Below, piece by piece: positions 24,830-38,085 of a DNA stretch of 64,000 nucleotides. The stretch's first letter is position 1; each line of letters starts with the position of its first letter. The position numbers and the translations under genes were made by a program. The stretch spans positions 60,031,869 through 60,095,868 of the forward strand of contig NC_046683.1 in the NCBI RefSeq assembly GCF_009870125.1, written 5' to 3'. A model generated the notes under the pieces. It was not told the DNA's origin. It made no database searches and was given only the letters and a program-made list of their open reading frames with translations. The stretch comes from Drosophila pseudoobscura. Its lineage: Eukaryota; Arthropoda; Insecta; Diptera; Drosophilidae.

Positions 24830-27800
24830 CGTTCTTCATACAATTTAAGTTAATCCTACAAGTATATATGGTATGCTGATACTGATACTCGCATATATTC
24901 TTTTACATATAATTGTGTACATTCCTATTGCTTCTTAACTTGATAGCATATCATTAAAGGGATCTATTCTAGAATATATATATATTCATATCGATCAAAT
25001 TTGATTCAATTGATGGCATAACTCTTCCATTCTAATATTCCTTTAGCCCTTCTTCCTGCTTGAAACATTAACCGCTTCATTACGCTTACATTCACGGCCC
25101 GACGTGACATTTCAATTGGTCCGTGCCGGGGCAAAGGACTACATAAATCCTCTGTCACCCGTCTGCCCTTTACACTTAACCTCCTCCACTCAAACTCCAC
25201 ACTCATATTCACATTCACATTCACACTGGCATTCGCATTCTCATTCTCATTCAGAGTCATGAGTGTGTGGGGGCCAAATGCATTGCACGTACAGAAGCCT
25301 CGCTGTAAAATGATGCCAGCGCTAAAAAGTATAAGAAAATCAGCAACTAAATGGGTGCCCAGGGCAGCAGGGGGAAAGCTGCCACATTCTGCTACTTAAA
25401 GCCACAAAAGCCACACGCACACACTAACAGCTGCATAGAGGATGAGGCGGCATCTTTAGCACCGCCATTGTTGTTAATTTTGCAAGAAGGCGACGTCCCT
25501 GCCAGGCAACTCTGCGACGGAAGCGGAAACGGAAACGGAAACTATGAGCACTCGGCTCCTGCCATGTCTCGCCGCGTCCTAGCTAATGTATCCGTGTGTG
25601 GCTTCGCGTCTCTCTGTCTCTGTGTGCGTGTGTGTGCGGCATTTACAGTTGAGTTATGAGCGCACATAAATAAAATGTCAGCGACAAAATGGCTGCCAAA
25701 GTTTATACGGAAATTACCTGAACTACGTCGTTGACACAAAATTGAGCCAGCAGCAGCAGCAGCCGCTCTTTGACATCTTTGGGTCCTCTTCGCTTTGTTT
25801 CGTTTCAGATCACGTAATCTCCTGCAATTTTTGAATTGGATTAGATGCCGCTTTGGGAACTGAACTGCCAACGCGTTTGATGAACTGCTAAGCTAAGCTG
25901 TGCGGAATTTCGACCCCACTTCCCCCCAGAAACTAATTCGATGAGCAGACAACAACATTATGTTAGTCCATTAAGACTGTCAAAATCAGGTTAAAACTCC
26001 ATCCCCAAATATCCAACAAAAGAGGATAAGTAAACCCAAAAAAAAGGTTAAACAAAGGCCTCAACCGCAGGCTTGAAAGGGTTCGTTCGCATTTGATATA
26101 TTTATCTATGAAATATTTACATTTTATTTGCAAGTTTTCGAGTGTCTCTCCCGCTGAATATATTTAAAAATCCCATTAATCCTTTTAAGAAGACTCGTTC
26201 GGCTCTGATGTCATGCTTAACCCTTTCTACCCCAATTTGTTTCACTTTCCGACCCTTTTTTTGCTGAGAGTAAATTGATTTTTGGCCTTTGTGTATGTGG
26301 CGAAATTTGGTTTTGATTTGAATAAAAATGCAAATGTCTAGACAGGAAGGGTGGACGGGGAGGGCTGGGGGGTGAATGCCGGAATAAATTTGTCTGCTCC
26401 CCGTAAGAGTAAGAGTATACCTTAAAGTCCTACCGCAAAAACAGCTTGAGTTCTTTGTGGGTCTTGTGCTCATCTGGCCATGTAATGCAATTGTTTGGCT
26501 TTTGTTTCAAGCTGCACTGAACACACCCACCCCGACCCTCCGCAAAAAAATAAGAAACATCAGGCAGAAGTTGCAGCAACATTCTCGGATATTTATTTTA
26601 CTCCTTTCGGTCGCTTGGCCATTTTCAATTTACGTTTACAATAATTCAACAAAAACGCTCAAATGGCAAGCAATAAATTTGCCACATCAGGAAATGAAAA
26701 GGAACCAGAAGCAGAACCATTTACTTGTCTCTCTCATGCAATATAGATGTACAATGTACAAACTTTTAGTTTGCTTTATTTGCACTTTTATAGCGCACAC
26801 AATGGCAATTTATGTTTTTGCCATTTTCAGCTATAAAACAAGGGAAAAATATATGGTATTAAATGTATCTTTTTGGGGTCAGAGTAAAACAAATGCTGAC
26901 AAGTGCAATTATCCCAGACGGCGAGGGAGACGGTGGAGCTGAGCTCAAAGGTCCTTCCGCCCTCGCAATGAATGTAATGCCAGCAAATGGCATTGTAAGT
27001 GCGGTCTGCTTCAGTCCGGTGTGGAATCGGACTACATATTTCAGCTGGCCAAATGGTCAGTGAACATGGGCAGCGGGGCAGAAGAGAGAAGAGAGGTAGC
27101 TGGGCTTCTCGCCAAAAGGTAAGTGCTACTGATTTGGGTTAAGTCTCCCGCGACATTTGGAGAGCTGCAAAGGAATTAGGATTAAAGCTTCTGAGGCAGA
27201 ATACTAAGACATTCGTGGGGGTTTATAGGTGTTTCCACGTACACTACTTTGATATCTAACCTATTGGTCGATTATAGAAATTATCGACAAATTTAGAGAA
27301 GAAAATTAATGAATAAATTATTTAATTGTACGGCAAACTATTTGGCATAGATGCCGGTACATTGCGTTCTTTTAGAAATGTTATAGGAATTTTCCGAGTA
27401 CCCAATCGTTTATCTATGCATATTTACATCTAGTTCTTAAGCGGATTTTATTTTAATTTCAGGTGGAACTTCTCGCCCTTAAGCCATCTCGTACAGCATT
27501 GTTGGATGTCATTAACGTTGCTTAAATAAACATTATATTACCCTACTCTATTCGCCGTATTGTGCCACCTGCCACTCCCTCAACTCACGTCCTGAGCTCA
27601 GCCACTAGTTGCCACATACAATACTTACATTTTAGCATCCATAAAAGTTGGCTTTCGTTTTAGCGTTGGCCCTAAATGAATTTATGTCAACGGCACTTCA
27701 TCCAAAGGCCCAGAAACAAAAAAAAAAAGCTAAAGCCCAACAAGTTTGTGTCTTGTGTCTGACATTAAATTAATTTGTTGCCTACAACTTTGCCGGCTGC

Positions 27801-30170
27801 AAATAGTACCCATGGGTGGCCTTGTTTCCTTGCTGCCTTAGTACTTTCTCTCTTCTCGTCCTCTCAGAGAGCAGGAGCAGGAGCATTGGCTTTCCCGCTC
27901 CAGTTTGGCCTCCACAGAAACTTGTTAAAGACGAAACTAACAAGAAAAGTTTTAAATCATTCGCCAGTGCCAATGTCGCAGAAGTTTGGCGGCAGCCCCA
28001 AAAAATAATAAAAGAAACGCAGCGAAAACTAGAACTAAAACGGAAACGGGAATGGGAACGGGAACCAAATAAAGGCGTGTGTTATGGGTGTTGCAACTGC
28101 TTCCCTAGGCTTGCCACATGCCGCACTCCACATAGCGCCGAAGCCTTGAACCGTGGCAAGGCGTGTTTCAAGGGCAGCCGACACTCAGAAGGGGGAATCC
28201 AACGAGTGCTAAATCTTTGGCCTAATAGTCAACGCTTTTGGGGAAATGTTTATGGATGTTTGTACTTAGCTCGTAACCCAAATTGATTACAAAAGTGGAG
28301 TTGGCCACACATTCGGGGGGGTAATATTCAGTTGTGAAGCAAAAGATCTTAAGTAAATTATGGTTGTATCGTTTTGTTTGATGGGTTAATAGATACAGAC
28401 AAAGTTATCCCCTAGATCTAATTAATCAATATAATACTAATCTTTTCTCTGTTCTCTATAGTTAATGGTTTCAGGGAATAGTGGAAAGTGGAATTAAGCA
28501 ATGGGAATTCCCATTTTCTTGGACATTTTCCTAAGAGCATGCCTTATTCGACTTTTTAGAACACTCAAAACTCTTTTCAGTTTCGTAATTCCCCAATTCT
28601 TTTGGATGTTTTAATGGAATTGCTGTAATTCGGATGCGTCATGCCTCATTGACAAACTTGACCCACATGGGGCGTCTCCGTCTCCACCTCTCTCTGTGGG
28701 GCTTCTGTGCCATTAGCTGCCACTCCACCAATTTGTCGATCGTTTGCCTGCATCCACACACACTTTATTTCATGCTCGACCTCACACTCTCTGCCAAGAG
28801 TTCTCTCCCACTTGCCACCGCTTTCTACCCTCACATACTCCCCCTGCTTCTTCTTCTATTTACCGGACCCCTCGGTCCCGGAAACTTCATTAAAAGCTCC
28901 GACACTGCAGCGGCGTAAACCAATTACAAGTTGGAGGGGGCTCCACCAAATGTGATTAGAGTGCAATGCCGTTGCGGAAACAGCAGCTGCTCCTGGTCTC
29001 TTGAATGAAGTTATAGCAGAAAGGGGGAGGGTGCAGGGATGACGGGTATGTACCGCTCATTGCAGACACATAAACAATTTTACGAGGCAAATGTTATAAG
29101 CAACAAACGAGCATGGGAAGCTTGTTAAATGATTTAGAGGGCAGTCGAAGAGTCCAGTCCACAGTCTACAGTCTCCAGTCCAGTGTCCAGGCAGGAGTCC
29201 TTGTCCACGTCCTTGCCCAGTCAGGACACCGTTCCAGCTGCAGTTGCCTCGGCCAATATGCTGCGACATGCACTTAAATCAATTTACGTCTGCCATTTGG
29301 TTGGAAATCTCTCTCTCTTTCAACGGCTACCACACACACTAGGAGTTGGTAAAAGAAAAAACTTGGCCAAGGAAACTATTAAATCGTGCGCATCGACATC
29401 CTAAGAGTTGCCACTCTCTCCCCGTTTGTCCTTTGGTCCCTGTGCACTTGCAGTAAATTAAATTTCACCCAGTAATAGACTACTGCCATGAAAGGGATAG
29501 GGAAGAGGATGAGGACTGACTGATTCCAGGGAGCAGCATCCATTGCAGCATTGCAGCATCCCCAACTGCAGCTTGGAAAACTTTTGCATATTTTTAGTGA
29601 CACACAGGCAGTATCCCCCCCATAAGTTCCCTTTAGTTGTTCGAAGCGACTAAAACATTGTTGTGCTGGCAGCTGCTCTTCCACATTCGCTTTTTGCGGG
29701 TCTTGTTCTCTGTGTTCCCATTGCGGGTCAGCGTGCATATAACAGAAATTACCCAGCATCCTCCCCGTCCCGCCTTTTGTTTCCTTTCCTGCCGCATCCT
29801 TGCTGTATCCACCGATGGCTGTCGCTGTGTGTGTTTCCTATTACCAACTGCAACACTTCCTGTGTGCAATTGTCGGGGGTCCAGTTGACTTTTGTATGGC
29901 ATTCATGACGGCGCCTGTCTGCCATCCGCTCCCGCTCCCTCTTCCTCTTTTGGCTTCTTCTCTCATGCAGAACTAACCGCATTTCCCTGCACCCAACGAA
30001 AAAAAAACCCTGAAATTGTAATACTTATACATAGATTACAAAAAATATATATCAATAGACTTGTTCCAAGATTGGAAACTTTAAAACGAAAGAGTTTCGC
30101 ATACATTCTAGCATTAATATAAAAATTTTCGATTTAAATATATATTTCAAATTTAATAATGACCATTATT
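24830..30170. other. Non-coding stretch, no gene seen
   Basis: Includes CATTCA/CATTCT hexamer repeats (25205-25253) and CAG units (25748-25763). A donor-like AAAAG followed by GTAAGT at 27118/27119 follows a short ATG frame from 27066 (phase 2), but no second signal supports it. No RNA gene was recognised. Confidence 0.5.
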
Positions 30171-30177
30171 TACTTAC

Positions 30178-30200
30178 CTTTCCTGGGCACTCTTCAGGGA
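30178..30200 (-). other. Candidate 23-nt microexon on the minus strand
   Basis: On the minus strand a strong polypyrimidine acceptor (CATTCTCTTCTCTCAG, ending at 30201) is followed 23 nt later by a consensus donor (AAAG then GTAAGTA, 30177-30172). The exon is open in two of its three frames (SLKSAQE or PEECPGK) and has TGA in the third. It would fit a long minus-strand transcript, for example a distal upstream exon of the NOS1AP-like gene. It would then place the ionotropic receptor inside an intron. Which gene it belongs to is unknown. Confidence 0.3.
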
Positions 30201-30203
30201 CTG

Positions 30204-32700
30204 AGAGAAGAGAATGCATTTATGGGAAAAGGGGGTATATTGAACCTCTCCCACATCTGATTAATTACGCTGCCCGCGCATCTCATTGAGGTCACATTAC
30301 GCATTCGCATACGCATACGCACTTGGCTACAAGATTGATGACAAGCCACCCTCCGCTGGCCATCCGACTCTTTTGATTGATTGTGTCCCGGCTGCTGATG
30401 TTCATCCTCTACATTCAAGCCACTCATCATCAGCCATGCACGTCGCATGGCATCCTTCAGCTATTCATCAAGAGAGCTGCCTGCTGACTGCTGCCAGCGT
30501 GGCCAAGTCTAATCATGGCCGGAATGTTTTCATTCGCTCTTGATATTTCCTTTTTTTAATTTTCCATTTTCCGCTGTTTATTTGGCATATGCCAAGCCCC
30601 ACTTGACTTGCCGAGCACGTTGGCTTTGGAACGAGATCTCTTCTGGCTGTCGGGCCTTTTGGAATTTTCCTCAACTATTTGTGACAGCCTGACGCCTGCT
30701 GCTGCTCTGTTGGCATTCTAATGCACTTAAAGCTGACAAATTTCACGCTTAAAATAAGTTCTTTCTCTTCCCAGTTCCTAATTAGCATGCAAAAAGTTTT
30801 GGAAGAAGGAATTGTGCTGCTAATGCTGTAATGTGTATGCCGGGCACGCGATGCCTTGGCAGACTTGGCATTAAATTTCAAATTAAATTGCTGTCTGCAA
30901 TGCGATACGAGGCAGCGCACATATACACACAGAGGACACACAGGACACACAGTATCCGAAAGGAACATGTGTTAAAAATCAGCGTCGGCAACATTTGTCC
31001 CCATCACGTATACGTCACGTAGGCAACCGCCCCCAAAACAACAACAGCATCAGCAGCAGCAGCAGGAAAAACTATATGACCAGCTTTCTGGGAGGGGGTA
31101 AGGAGGAAACTTGTCAATTGGTTTTCCGCTCGGAGGCGGCTTAAAGCTTCGGCAGCTTAAAGCCGATCGAAAAATGTACGCATACGCCACGTGCAACAGA
31201 CGATGCGTTATAAAAATAAACTTCAAACATTAATTCGTGTGTGTGGGTGTGTGTGTGTGTGTGTGTTTAAGGGCACAGGAGGCTCATGCATAAATCTCTT
31301 TTAACTAATCAGCCGCCTTCTGGGGTTAGCCCCCAGAAAAAACCAACAGCCATAAAGTAAAAAGTTTAAACAGCACTCGAACTTCATAAATTGCACGCAC
31401 ACACACACACACACATCTCGGAAGGAGGGTGGAGAGGATAATAACCTTATACAGGGGCTGTCAAAATAAATATAATAAAGCGAGAAAACGTTGTCAGCAT
31501 TTTTAGGAGGAAGCGGCAAATGTCAAAATATTTAACAACAAGACCATCATCAGCATCATCATCTGGAGGAAGAGCAGTATGGAAATGCCTGCCAAGGTGC
31601 AAATTCAATAAAGATAAAAACTTTTTTTAGGACGAAGGTCTTACGCGACAGACGACAGGCCGGATAACCTTATCGAGTCGTTGTCACGCCCCATGCCTGC
31701 CTATCATTGAACATTTGCTTACAGCGGGAATTATTAAGAAATATGCCCTTTGTGGGCCATCAAATTCTGAAACGGAACGAAACGAAACGAAAGCCAAACG
31801 GAGATGGTTTTCCAGTTCAGTGACAGCTTTTCATTTCATTTTGTTCCCTTTACGCTGGCCAGAAAGCCTCAACGTTATGACAATCATATACATACATATA
31901 TACCCACCCACACACCCATGCGGCCACACGACCACGCACCTAGGGGCTAGCAAGGACGAATAGGAATATAGAAAGGACGAGGAATAAGTCGACACAAGTT
32001 TTATCTTTACGCTTGCCTGCGTCTGCGTCCCAAGTCGGAAACAAAGGGCGAACAAAGTAAATTCCACGGCAATGAAGTGTAAAAATAACAAAAGCTGCTT
32101 GCTCTCTGCCTCCGCTCCACCTGGACGTCGTGTCCGTGTCCTGCAGAATCCTCCCCCCACATAGTTCGAATTTAATTTCCCAACAATAGCTTTTAGGGCT
32201 CCAATCCCCCTCCCACAAGTTGACCAAAAACTTTGGTTTAAGCATTTCCTTTAAAGTCATTCCGCAGCGTCCTGGAGGGTTGCCTTTTAACGCACATTAA
32301 GCCCGAATGTGTCCTCTGTTTGCCAGTTCTTCCCCTGGAGTTCTTTTGCCGGCCATTTCTTATGGCCATTTGGCTTTTTATTGACTCCGTTTTTGAGGGG
32401 TGCGGGCGGGGGTGCGGCCAGGACCGCATTCTTTCTGCTGTTTCTGCCGCTGCTTTGTGGTGCTTGTCACGTGGCCTCAGATGCTCCAGATTCGCCGGAC
32501 TCCTTACTCCGTGCTCCATACTCTGGACTCCCTCTGGGTAACACGGGGCTGGATTGCCGTCGGTTTTTATTATTATTCTAGCTCTCTAATTGGGAGGTCA
32601 GGCTGTACGTGTGCTGGTGGCACTTCAAAATGCTCGCATCCTGCACGCTCCTCCGCAAAAGGCAATTAACTTGTTTTAATTAGTTTTAACGACAAGTATT
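30204..32700. other. Non-coding stretch, no gene seen
   Basis: Apart from dinucleotide repeats near 31.24 and 31.40 kb and GC-richer sequence at 32.3-32.55 kb, nothing recognisable was found. Confidence 0.5.
31237..31266. repeat. (GT)n microsatellite
   Basis: GT dinucleotides with one GG interruption. A CA run lies about 130 bp away at 31396-31413. Confidence 0.9.
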
Positions 32701-32720
32701 TTGCACTCAAATTTGTTAGT

Positions 32721-32772
32721 ATCCTTAGCCCATCAAGGATATGTCTATACCTTGGAGATCTTGGCTAAGGAT
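32721..32772. other. Imperfect hairpin, about 52 nt
   Basis: ATCCTTAGCC (32721-32730) pairs perfectly with GGCTAAGGAT (32763-32772). An inner ATC/GAT and AAGG/CCTT stem surrounds a loop at about 32739-32749. Its size is like that of a small pre-miRNA, but I do not recognise a known mature sequence. Confidence 0.25.
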
Positions 32773-32910
32773 GTTAGATTGGTTGGAATAATCCCAATTT
32801 GTAATAAAGAGATAATTCTAAAGAACTTGTAAATAATGAGGTGCAGAATCATGGAAAGCGTTCACATAAATAAAGCATCTTCTTTTAACCATTCGATGCG
32901 ATTTTTGTAG

Positions 32911-32975
32911 CACAACCATGCAGCTGCAACACCTGACCACAAAAGAAACGACTGAAACCGGTTGGCAGCCGATTG
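32911..32975 (+). CDS. Candidate short coding exon, possibly an alternative start of the downstream long gene
   Basis: An acceptor (GATTTTTGTAG, ending 32910) is followed by CACAACC, an ATG at 32918, 19 codons beginning MQLQHLTTKE and ending GWQPI, and a consensus donor (GATTG then GTAAGTC). It ends in phase 1 after a G, the same as the exons ending at 49545 and 54856. It lies about 100 bp upstream of the tRNA gene. Splice signals and frame are seen. Membership in the 48-64 kb gene is inferred. Confidence 0.3.
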
Positions 32976-33082
32976 GTAAGTCATTAAAAATGCTGCCTAA
33001 TTATGCATGAATGAACAAAGATACAGATGCTGCTCTGAGCCTCGAAAAAGATAAAGATTCCCTTTGAACCGCATTTTAGAGC

Positions 33083-33154
33083 GGCTCAATGGTCTAGGGG
33101 TATGATTCTCGCTTTGGGTGCGAGAGGTCCCGGGTTCAAATCCCGGTTGAGCCC
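33083..33154 (+). tRNA. tRNA:Pro-TGG: tRNA-Pro (anticodon TGG)
   Basis: A full 72-nt cloverleaf. The acceptor stem GGCTCAA pairs with TTGAGCC and the discriminator is C at 33154. The anticodon stem CTCGC/GCGAG carries the loop TTTGGGT, with TGG at 33115-33117. The internal promoter A box is TGGTCTAGGGG (33090-33100) and the B box GGTTCAAATCC (33133-33143). There is no intron and no mismatch in the stems. CCA is not encoded, as expected for a eukaryote. Confidence 0.97.
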
Positions 33155-33163
33155 GTAGTAGCA

Positions 33164-33169
33164 TTTTTT
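33164..33169 (+). terminator. RNA polymerase III terminator of the tRNA gene
   Basis: A run of six T beginning 10 nt after the mature 3' end. Confidence 0.8.
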
Positions 33170-36100
33170 ATGAACTTTTTTGAAGTTTTCTCAATCTGCT
33201 ACAGCTATTTTTTTCATTGTAAACATTTCATCCAAGTGGGTATGCTCTCTTTAATGAGCTAAAATCAATACTCAAGCAAGGACTTATATCTGTGGCAGCC
33301 ACAACGAGCCAATTGTTTAGCCAATCTCTTTGCCACGGACTCCAAGCAATGATGAACAATTCAATTCAATATATTGAGAGTCGATTTCAAATGTTGCCAG
33401 GCTTCAGACCACCCCCTCACCTAATCGCACCACACTGCCCTGGTGTCCCCCATCTGGCCCCCCACATCTAATCCCGTTCTCCCCCTACTTGTGTGATATC
33501 CCTGCGTCTTTGGTTACACCCTGCCTCACAGTCCCTCCTGCCAGCCTGTCATGTTTGTTTGCTCGTTCTCAAGTGTTTCATATGCTTGTCAAATATATAT
33601 ACGATGGAGTATTGGCAACACTTGCCTTGCCACAGCTGCAACGCCCCTCTGAATGTCACTCGTTTCCCCCTCCTTTGGCTAACATGTCAAGACACTTGTT
33701 GTAAATGAAAGATGTTCAAGTGTCGCTTTCATATTTCTTTCATAGCGTTCGCTTAGGCGTCCACTCAAAACTACTTTAAAAGTCAGGCAAAGAGGGAAGG
33801 GACCAGAAACCTCAAATTACATATAGAAATCCACTGAGATCTCCAGATACCCATAGAAAATTAATGTTTATTGAATTTTATTACGCATACACTCGTGTTT
33901 ATGGCTCTATGAATCTAATCACCATCAAAAGTGCCTCAATTAACATGCTAGGACAAGCACAAGGACTCTCCATATAAGCACAAAAAAAACCCAGAGGGAA
34001 AAGGCCAGAGACTCTCCACACATGCAAAATCTACAAAAAATATATGGAAGGGAATAATTGTTTACGCATTTGAGCCAGGCAACCGGCAATAACAAAAATA
34101 CAGCACCAGGACAACGGACCGCAAGAGAGGTCATGTTTTTGGGAGACTTACAAAAGGGATATATGTATGTACATATGTAGGCATACAATATATACCTATT
34201 CGTATATGGGAGCATGTGGCTGTGTGGCAGGAACACGTTTAAGTGGCATACAAAGCAACAATAGAGGGAAACAAATTAATAAAGCTAACAAGAGAGGAAA
34301 CCCATGCAAAAAGCACAGAACGGAGAAAAAGAAACTGAATGGAAACAGACACACACAAAATGGAGTGCAACCCAAGCTAAATTGATAGCCAAAAAGTTGA
34401 AAAAAACCCTACAATCAGTGATTCAGTTCTATCAATATTCATCTGGCATAGAGACCTATCGTTAACCGAAACATGGCAATTCAATCAGCAACTAGAGAGA
34501 CAGCAACTGTCAATGCCCCCAGGGTGAGGGGCAGCCCTCGAAACATATTCGCCAAATCAAAAACTGCACTCAGCCACAGACCTAACTACACCACTGGCCC
34601 CAACAGACATCGATTCCTATGCCACTGCCCCAACAGCCTCACAGTCAGCGTTCCCATTCACTTCAATAAATTTGATTTTCGCCCACAACCTGAAAATTCA
34701 TATGCAGGCAAAACTATCAGCAAAAACCCGAGCTGAAACAAATATTGAGTTGTCAAAAAAATGAAATCAACACAGACGCGGTATCAACAACAAATAGTTT
34801 GGTGTCTTTCCTCACAGATGGGAAATATTTAAAAGAAGAGAAAATGAAATCACGAAACCGAACTGAATATATGTAGAACCAGTTGCCAAAAACCTCCAGA
34901 TCCAACCAAAAACGGATGAGTAGACAAGAAAGAAATGTTTTATACCCTTTAAGATCCATCTTTTCTGTAGCACTTATTTAAATTAGTTGTGTGGCACTGG
35001 CACTGGCACTGGGTACTGGGTATATACGTTTACCTTCTAAGATCAAAAAATCAAACATGTTGTGAAAATCACCATACACTCTTAAAGGATATACAATCTT
35101 GTTCAGGGCAAATGTTGTGCCAACAGCAATATGGAACTATCCAATGGAAGAGAGATTGATGGAAACAGCCACAAGAACGGCAGCAGTAGCAGTGGCAGTA
35201 GCAGGAACTAAGGCTTAAACTAAATGGACAGGACTGGGAATGGTCATGGCAGGGGCATGTGGAAAAGGAAGAGCCTGCTGGGCCTGGCGAGAGCTTTCAA
35301 ATAAACGAAATTGCTTGTACAGCTCTTGGCCAGACACTTGGTCACTTGGCCCTGACCTTAGGCACATTTTCACACAACCAGCAACACACACTCGAGCAAA
35401 TCGAAAAAATCAGAGGTGGGGAAGAGAATGTATAGCTGGGCAATGACAACGGAGCTGCAAAAGGAACTACACGCCTGGTAAATGCTCTACAAAAAGGGAG
35501 TTATTTCCACAACATTTACGAGTATATATTCACCGGACATTCAAAAAAACTTTAACATGAGGCAAAAACTTTGCTAAAAGGCAGAAAACTACTGCCCCAA
35601 AGTACGCAACACTAAACCCCTGTCTCAAAAATTCTGTGGCAAGAAAACAGTTTGGGGGAAAAACCTCCATGAAGTAGTGAACCCCTAAGATAGTGTCTGT
35701 ATAACTTGCATGCATAACTTCATCAACTCTCGCTCGCCCAGTGGCTCAGAAGCAAAACCAACCTCAGGCCAGGACAGGCATATGCACACATAGCACATAG
35801 CACATACTCGTAATACTCATAAAGCAGAGCTGAAATGTTGTTGGCAGGCGGCTCTGGCACCCACAGGAAAATGGCCAAGAAAAGGGCGAAGAAAAGGAGA
35901 GGGGAGAACCATTATTACATTTTTCACGCCAATAAAAACAAACACAGAAAGCAAAAGGGAACAGGGAAAAGGGAAAACTGGGTCTCGGCTCATCCACTGC
36001 CTTGGAATACTGTCCGAATGCCTGTACAATGCCGGTATTTTCCATTTTTTCTTGTTTAGGGTTTTCTTTTTGGCAATTTCCTTTTTCAGGCGTCGCCATC

Positions 36101-38085
36101 CGGATGGGAGTTCGATTTCGATTTGGGGACACGGCCTTTGGTCACTCACGAAAATTACTAAAATTGTATATCCGTTTCCGGTTCAAGTTGGGTCTCCCGT
36201 CCCCAACATCCTTCCTTTTTTGTTCTGCTTCCCTCAGTGCTTTTTGACAGGCATATCGAGTGTTATTTATTGGCACATGTGGCCCATGTCCTCGCACTGA
36301 CCAAGTCCTTGCCAACCAGAAAATAGTTGGGACATAATTTATGGCACAGACACATCACGCATACGCCGCATTGCACACACGCTAGCCCAAGTCTGCGTGG
36401 GCTTACGAGGAGGCTGACTGGCCGAGAGAATGTCTGTTCTAAGTGAATGTAAAATAGTTACAGCCATTTTTCATTCTATCCAGTAGCCTGGACATGTAAT
36501 CCTCTGCAAGCCCACAAGTCGAAGAACAGTATAACAAGTAGAACAATTGCCCAAGCAATCAACACAGGCGGCAAATCCTTGTCCAGCTTCAAGTGGCTGG
36601 AAGCAATTTCCCAAAAATGGTAACCCATTTCGAATGCATCACCAGGACCATTGTGGGGCCAAACGGGCAGTTAAGAGGTAATCATTTCCACAGTATGGAG
36701 ATGGGGGCTTCCCTTAATCATTACGACAAATTGCCAGGCCAGGGCAGGCCAGAGGCAATAATGATTAATAATGAGGCAGCTGCAGTTCGTACCTCCGCAA
36801 AATGGCAAAAGTTTTGTGCGGTCGCTTGTGGCTTTATTAAAATAAATAACTACGGTTAAGGAAGTTCCGGGTAAAGGGGGACGGGGACGGGCACGACGAC
36901 AACCCAAGGTAAGGCTCGACCCTAGTTGCTGTTTCCGCTTCCGTTATGAATAATAAACTTGGCGCGACTTCAACTTTATAGAGGCTCGGGCTGCGGGTCG
37001 GCGTCCGGGCCAAAGTTTGTGTAATTTGTGTAATTAAAAAGTTCTCCTGATTAACCTGACAGCTGACAAGGTCACTTAGTGGATGGAACTATCTCCCCGA
37101 TAGGACAGTAACACAAATCGACAGCCAATGTAAGCCCGTGACAGTTGTACGATTATTGGGGCAAAGATATGTACGTACATCGGGTCAGATGTGTGCAACT
37201 TTGCAGCTTTTGTTGCGGGCTTACTCTGGTGGCCCATCAACCTACTGCACATTGTTTTGTTTCGCATTTTGTGTTATTTCTTGTGGCATTTCTACGTGCA
37301 TTTCATTGCAAAAGTTTTTAGCTCATGTCCTGCGGAGATGTCATGTGTGGTGGACGTTGCTCCAAGGAAATCGGTGGCAAGAAAATTGTCTGTCTCTGGC
37401 TGTATACAATGATATTGTTTTACTAACAGAAAACTCTTTTCGGACCATTTGTAGATGTGTATGCCATGGCACATGTTTGGAGCAGTTTAATTGAATAAAA
37501 TCATGAAAATTAGATTACAAAAAGAGATGAAGCTGGCTGCTAATCAAACCCATCCAATTGAAACTGAATCAAACTGAGGACGAAAATTTAATTGAATAAA
37601 ATTCTCATCACAAATGAAAAACTCAATTCAAAGGCTAAAAACGTTGAAGTCGATTGTTTGGTTTATTTAAAGAAGAATTAATGTCAATAGCAAAAGAACC
37701 CATAACTTGGTCTATGGCATATATGAATAATATAGTTGTAAAACTAATTTATAATTGGAAGTAATAATATTTGACCAGAAGCACTGTGGAATACGTCTGT
37801 GGGCCTTTGTGGAGCATTCCCTGGCTCTGACTCTTAGAGATCACACTGTTTAAGATGTTTAATGTTTAAAGGTATCTATCTAGTTTGATCTGAGCTCAAT
37901 TTAGAACAAAAATAAAAAAAGAACAAAAATTAGCTTTATCTGTTTCCAAATCTAATGTAAATACCAAGTTTTTTCCAATCTAATTGCACTGCCCATTAGT
38001 CCGTTTAATTAGCTTATAATGAACAGAGTTACACATACAGAAAAAATTTGATCAAATTGCCAGCAACTGTCAGAGACTCAACACC
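33170..38085. other. Non-coding stretch, no gene seen
   Basis: No coding, RNA or mobile feature could be supported. GGCACT hexamer repeats lie at about 34994-35012. Long frames such as the minus frame at 35764-36132 look like chance. Confidence 0.5.

Noticed and set aside
26457..26942. 161-codon plus-strand frame with hydrophobic stretches
   Set aside because: Hydrophobic segments follow from T-rich DNA; no topology, start context or homology that I can support.
27066..27118. Short ATG frame before GTAAGT, considered as another first exon
   Set aside because: Ends in phase 2, unlike the other exon candidates, and has no acceptor or promoter.
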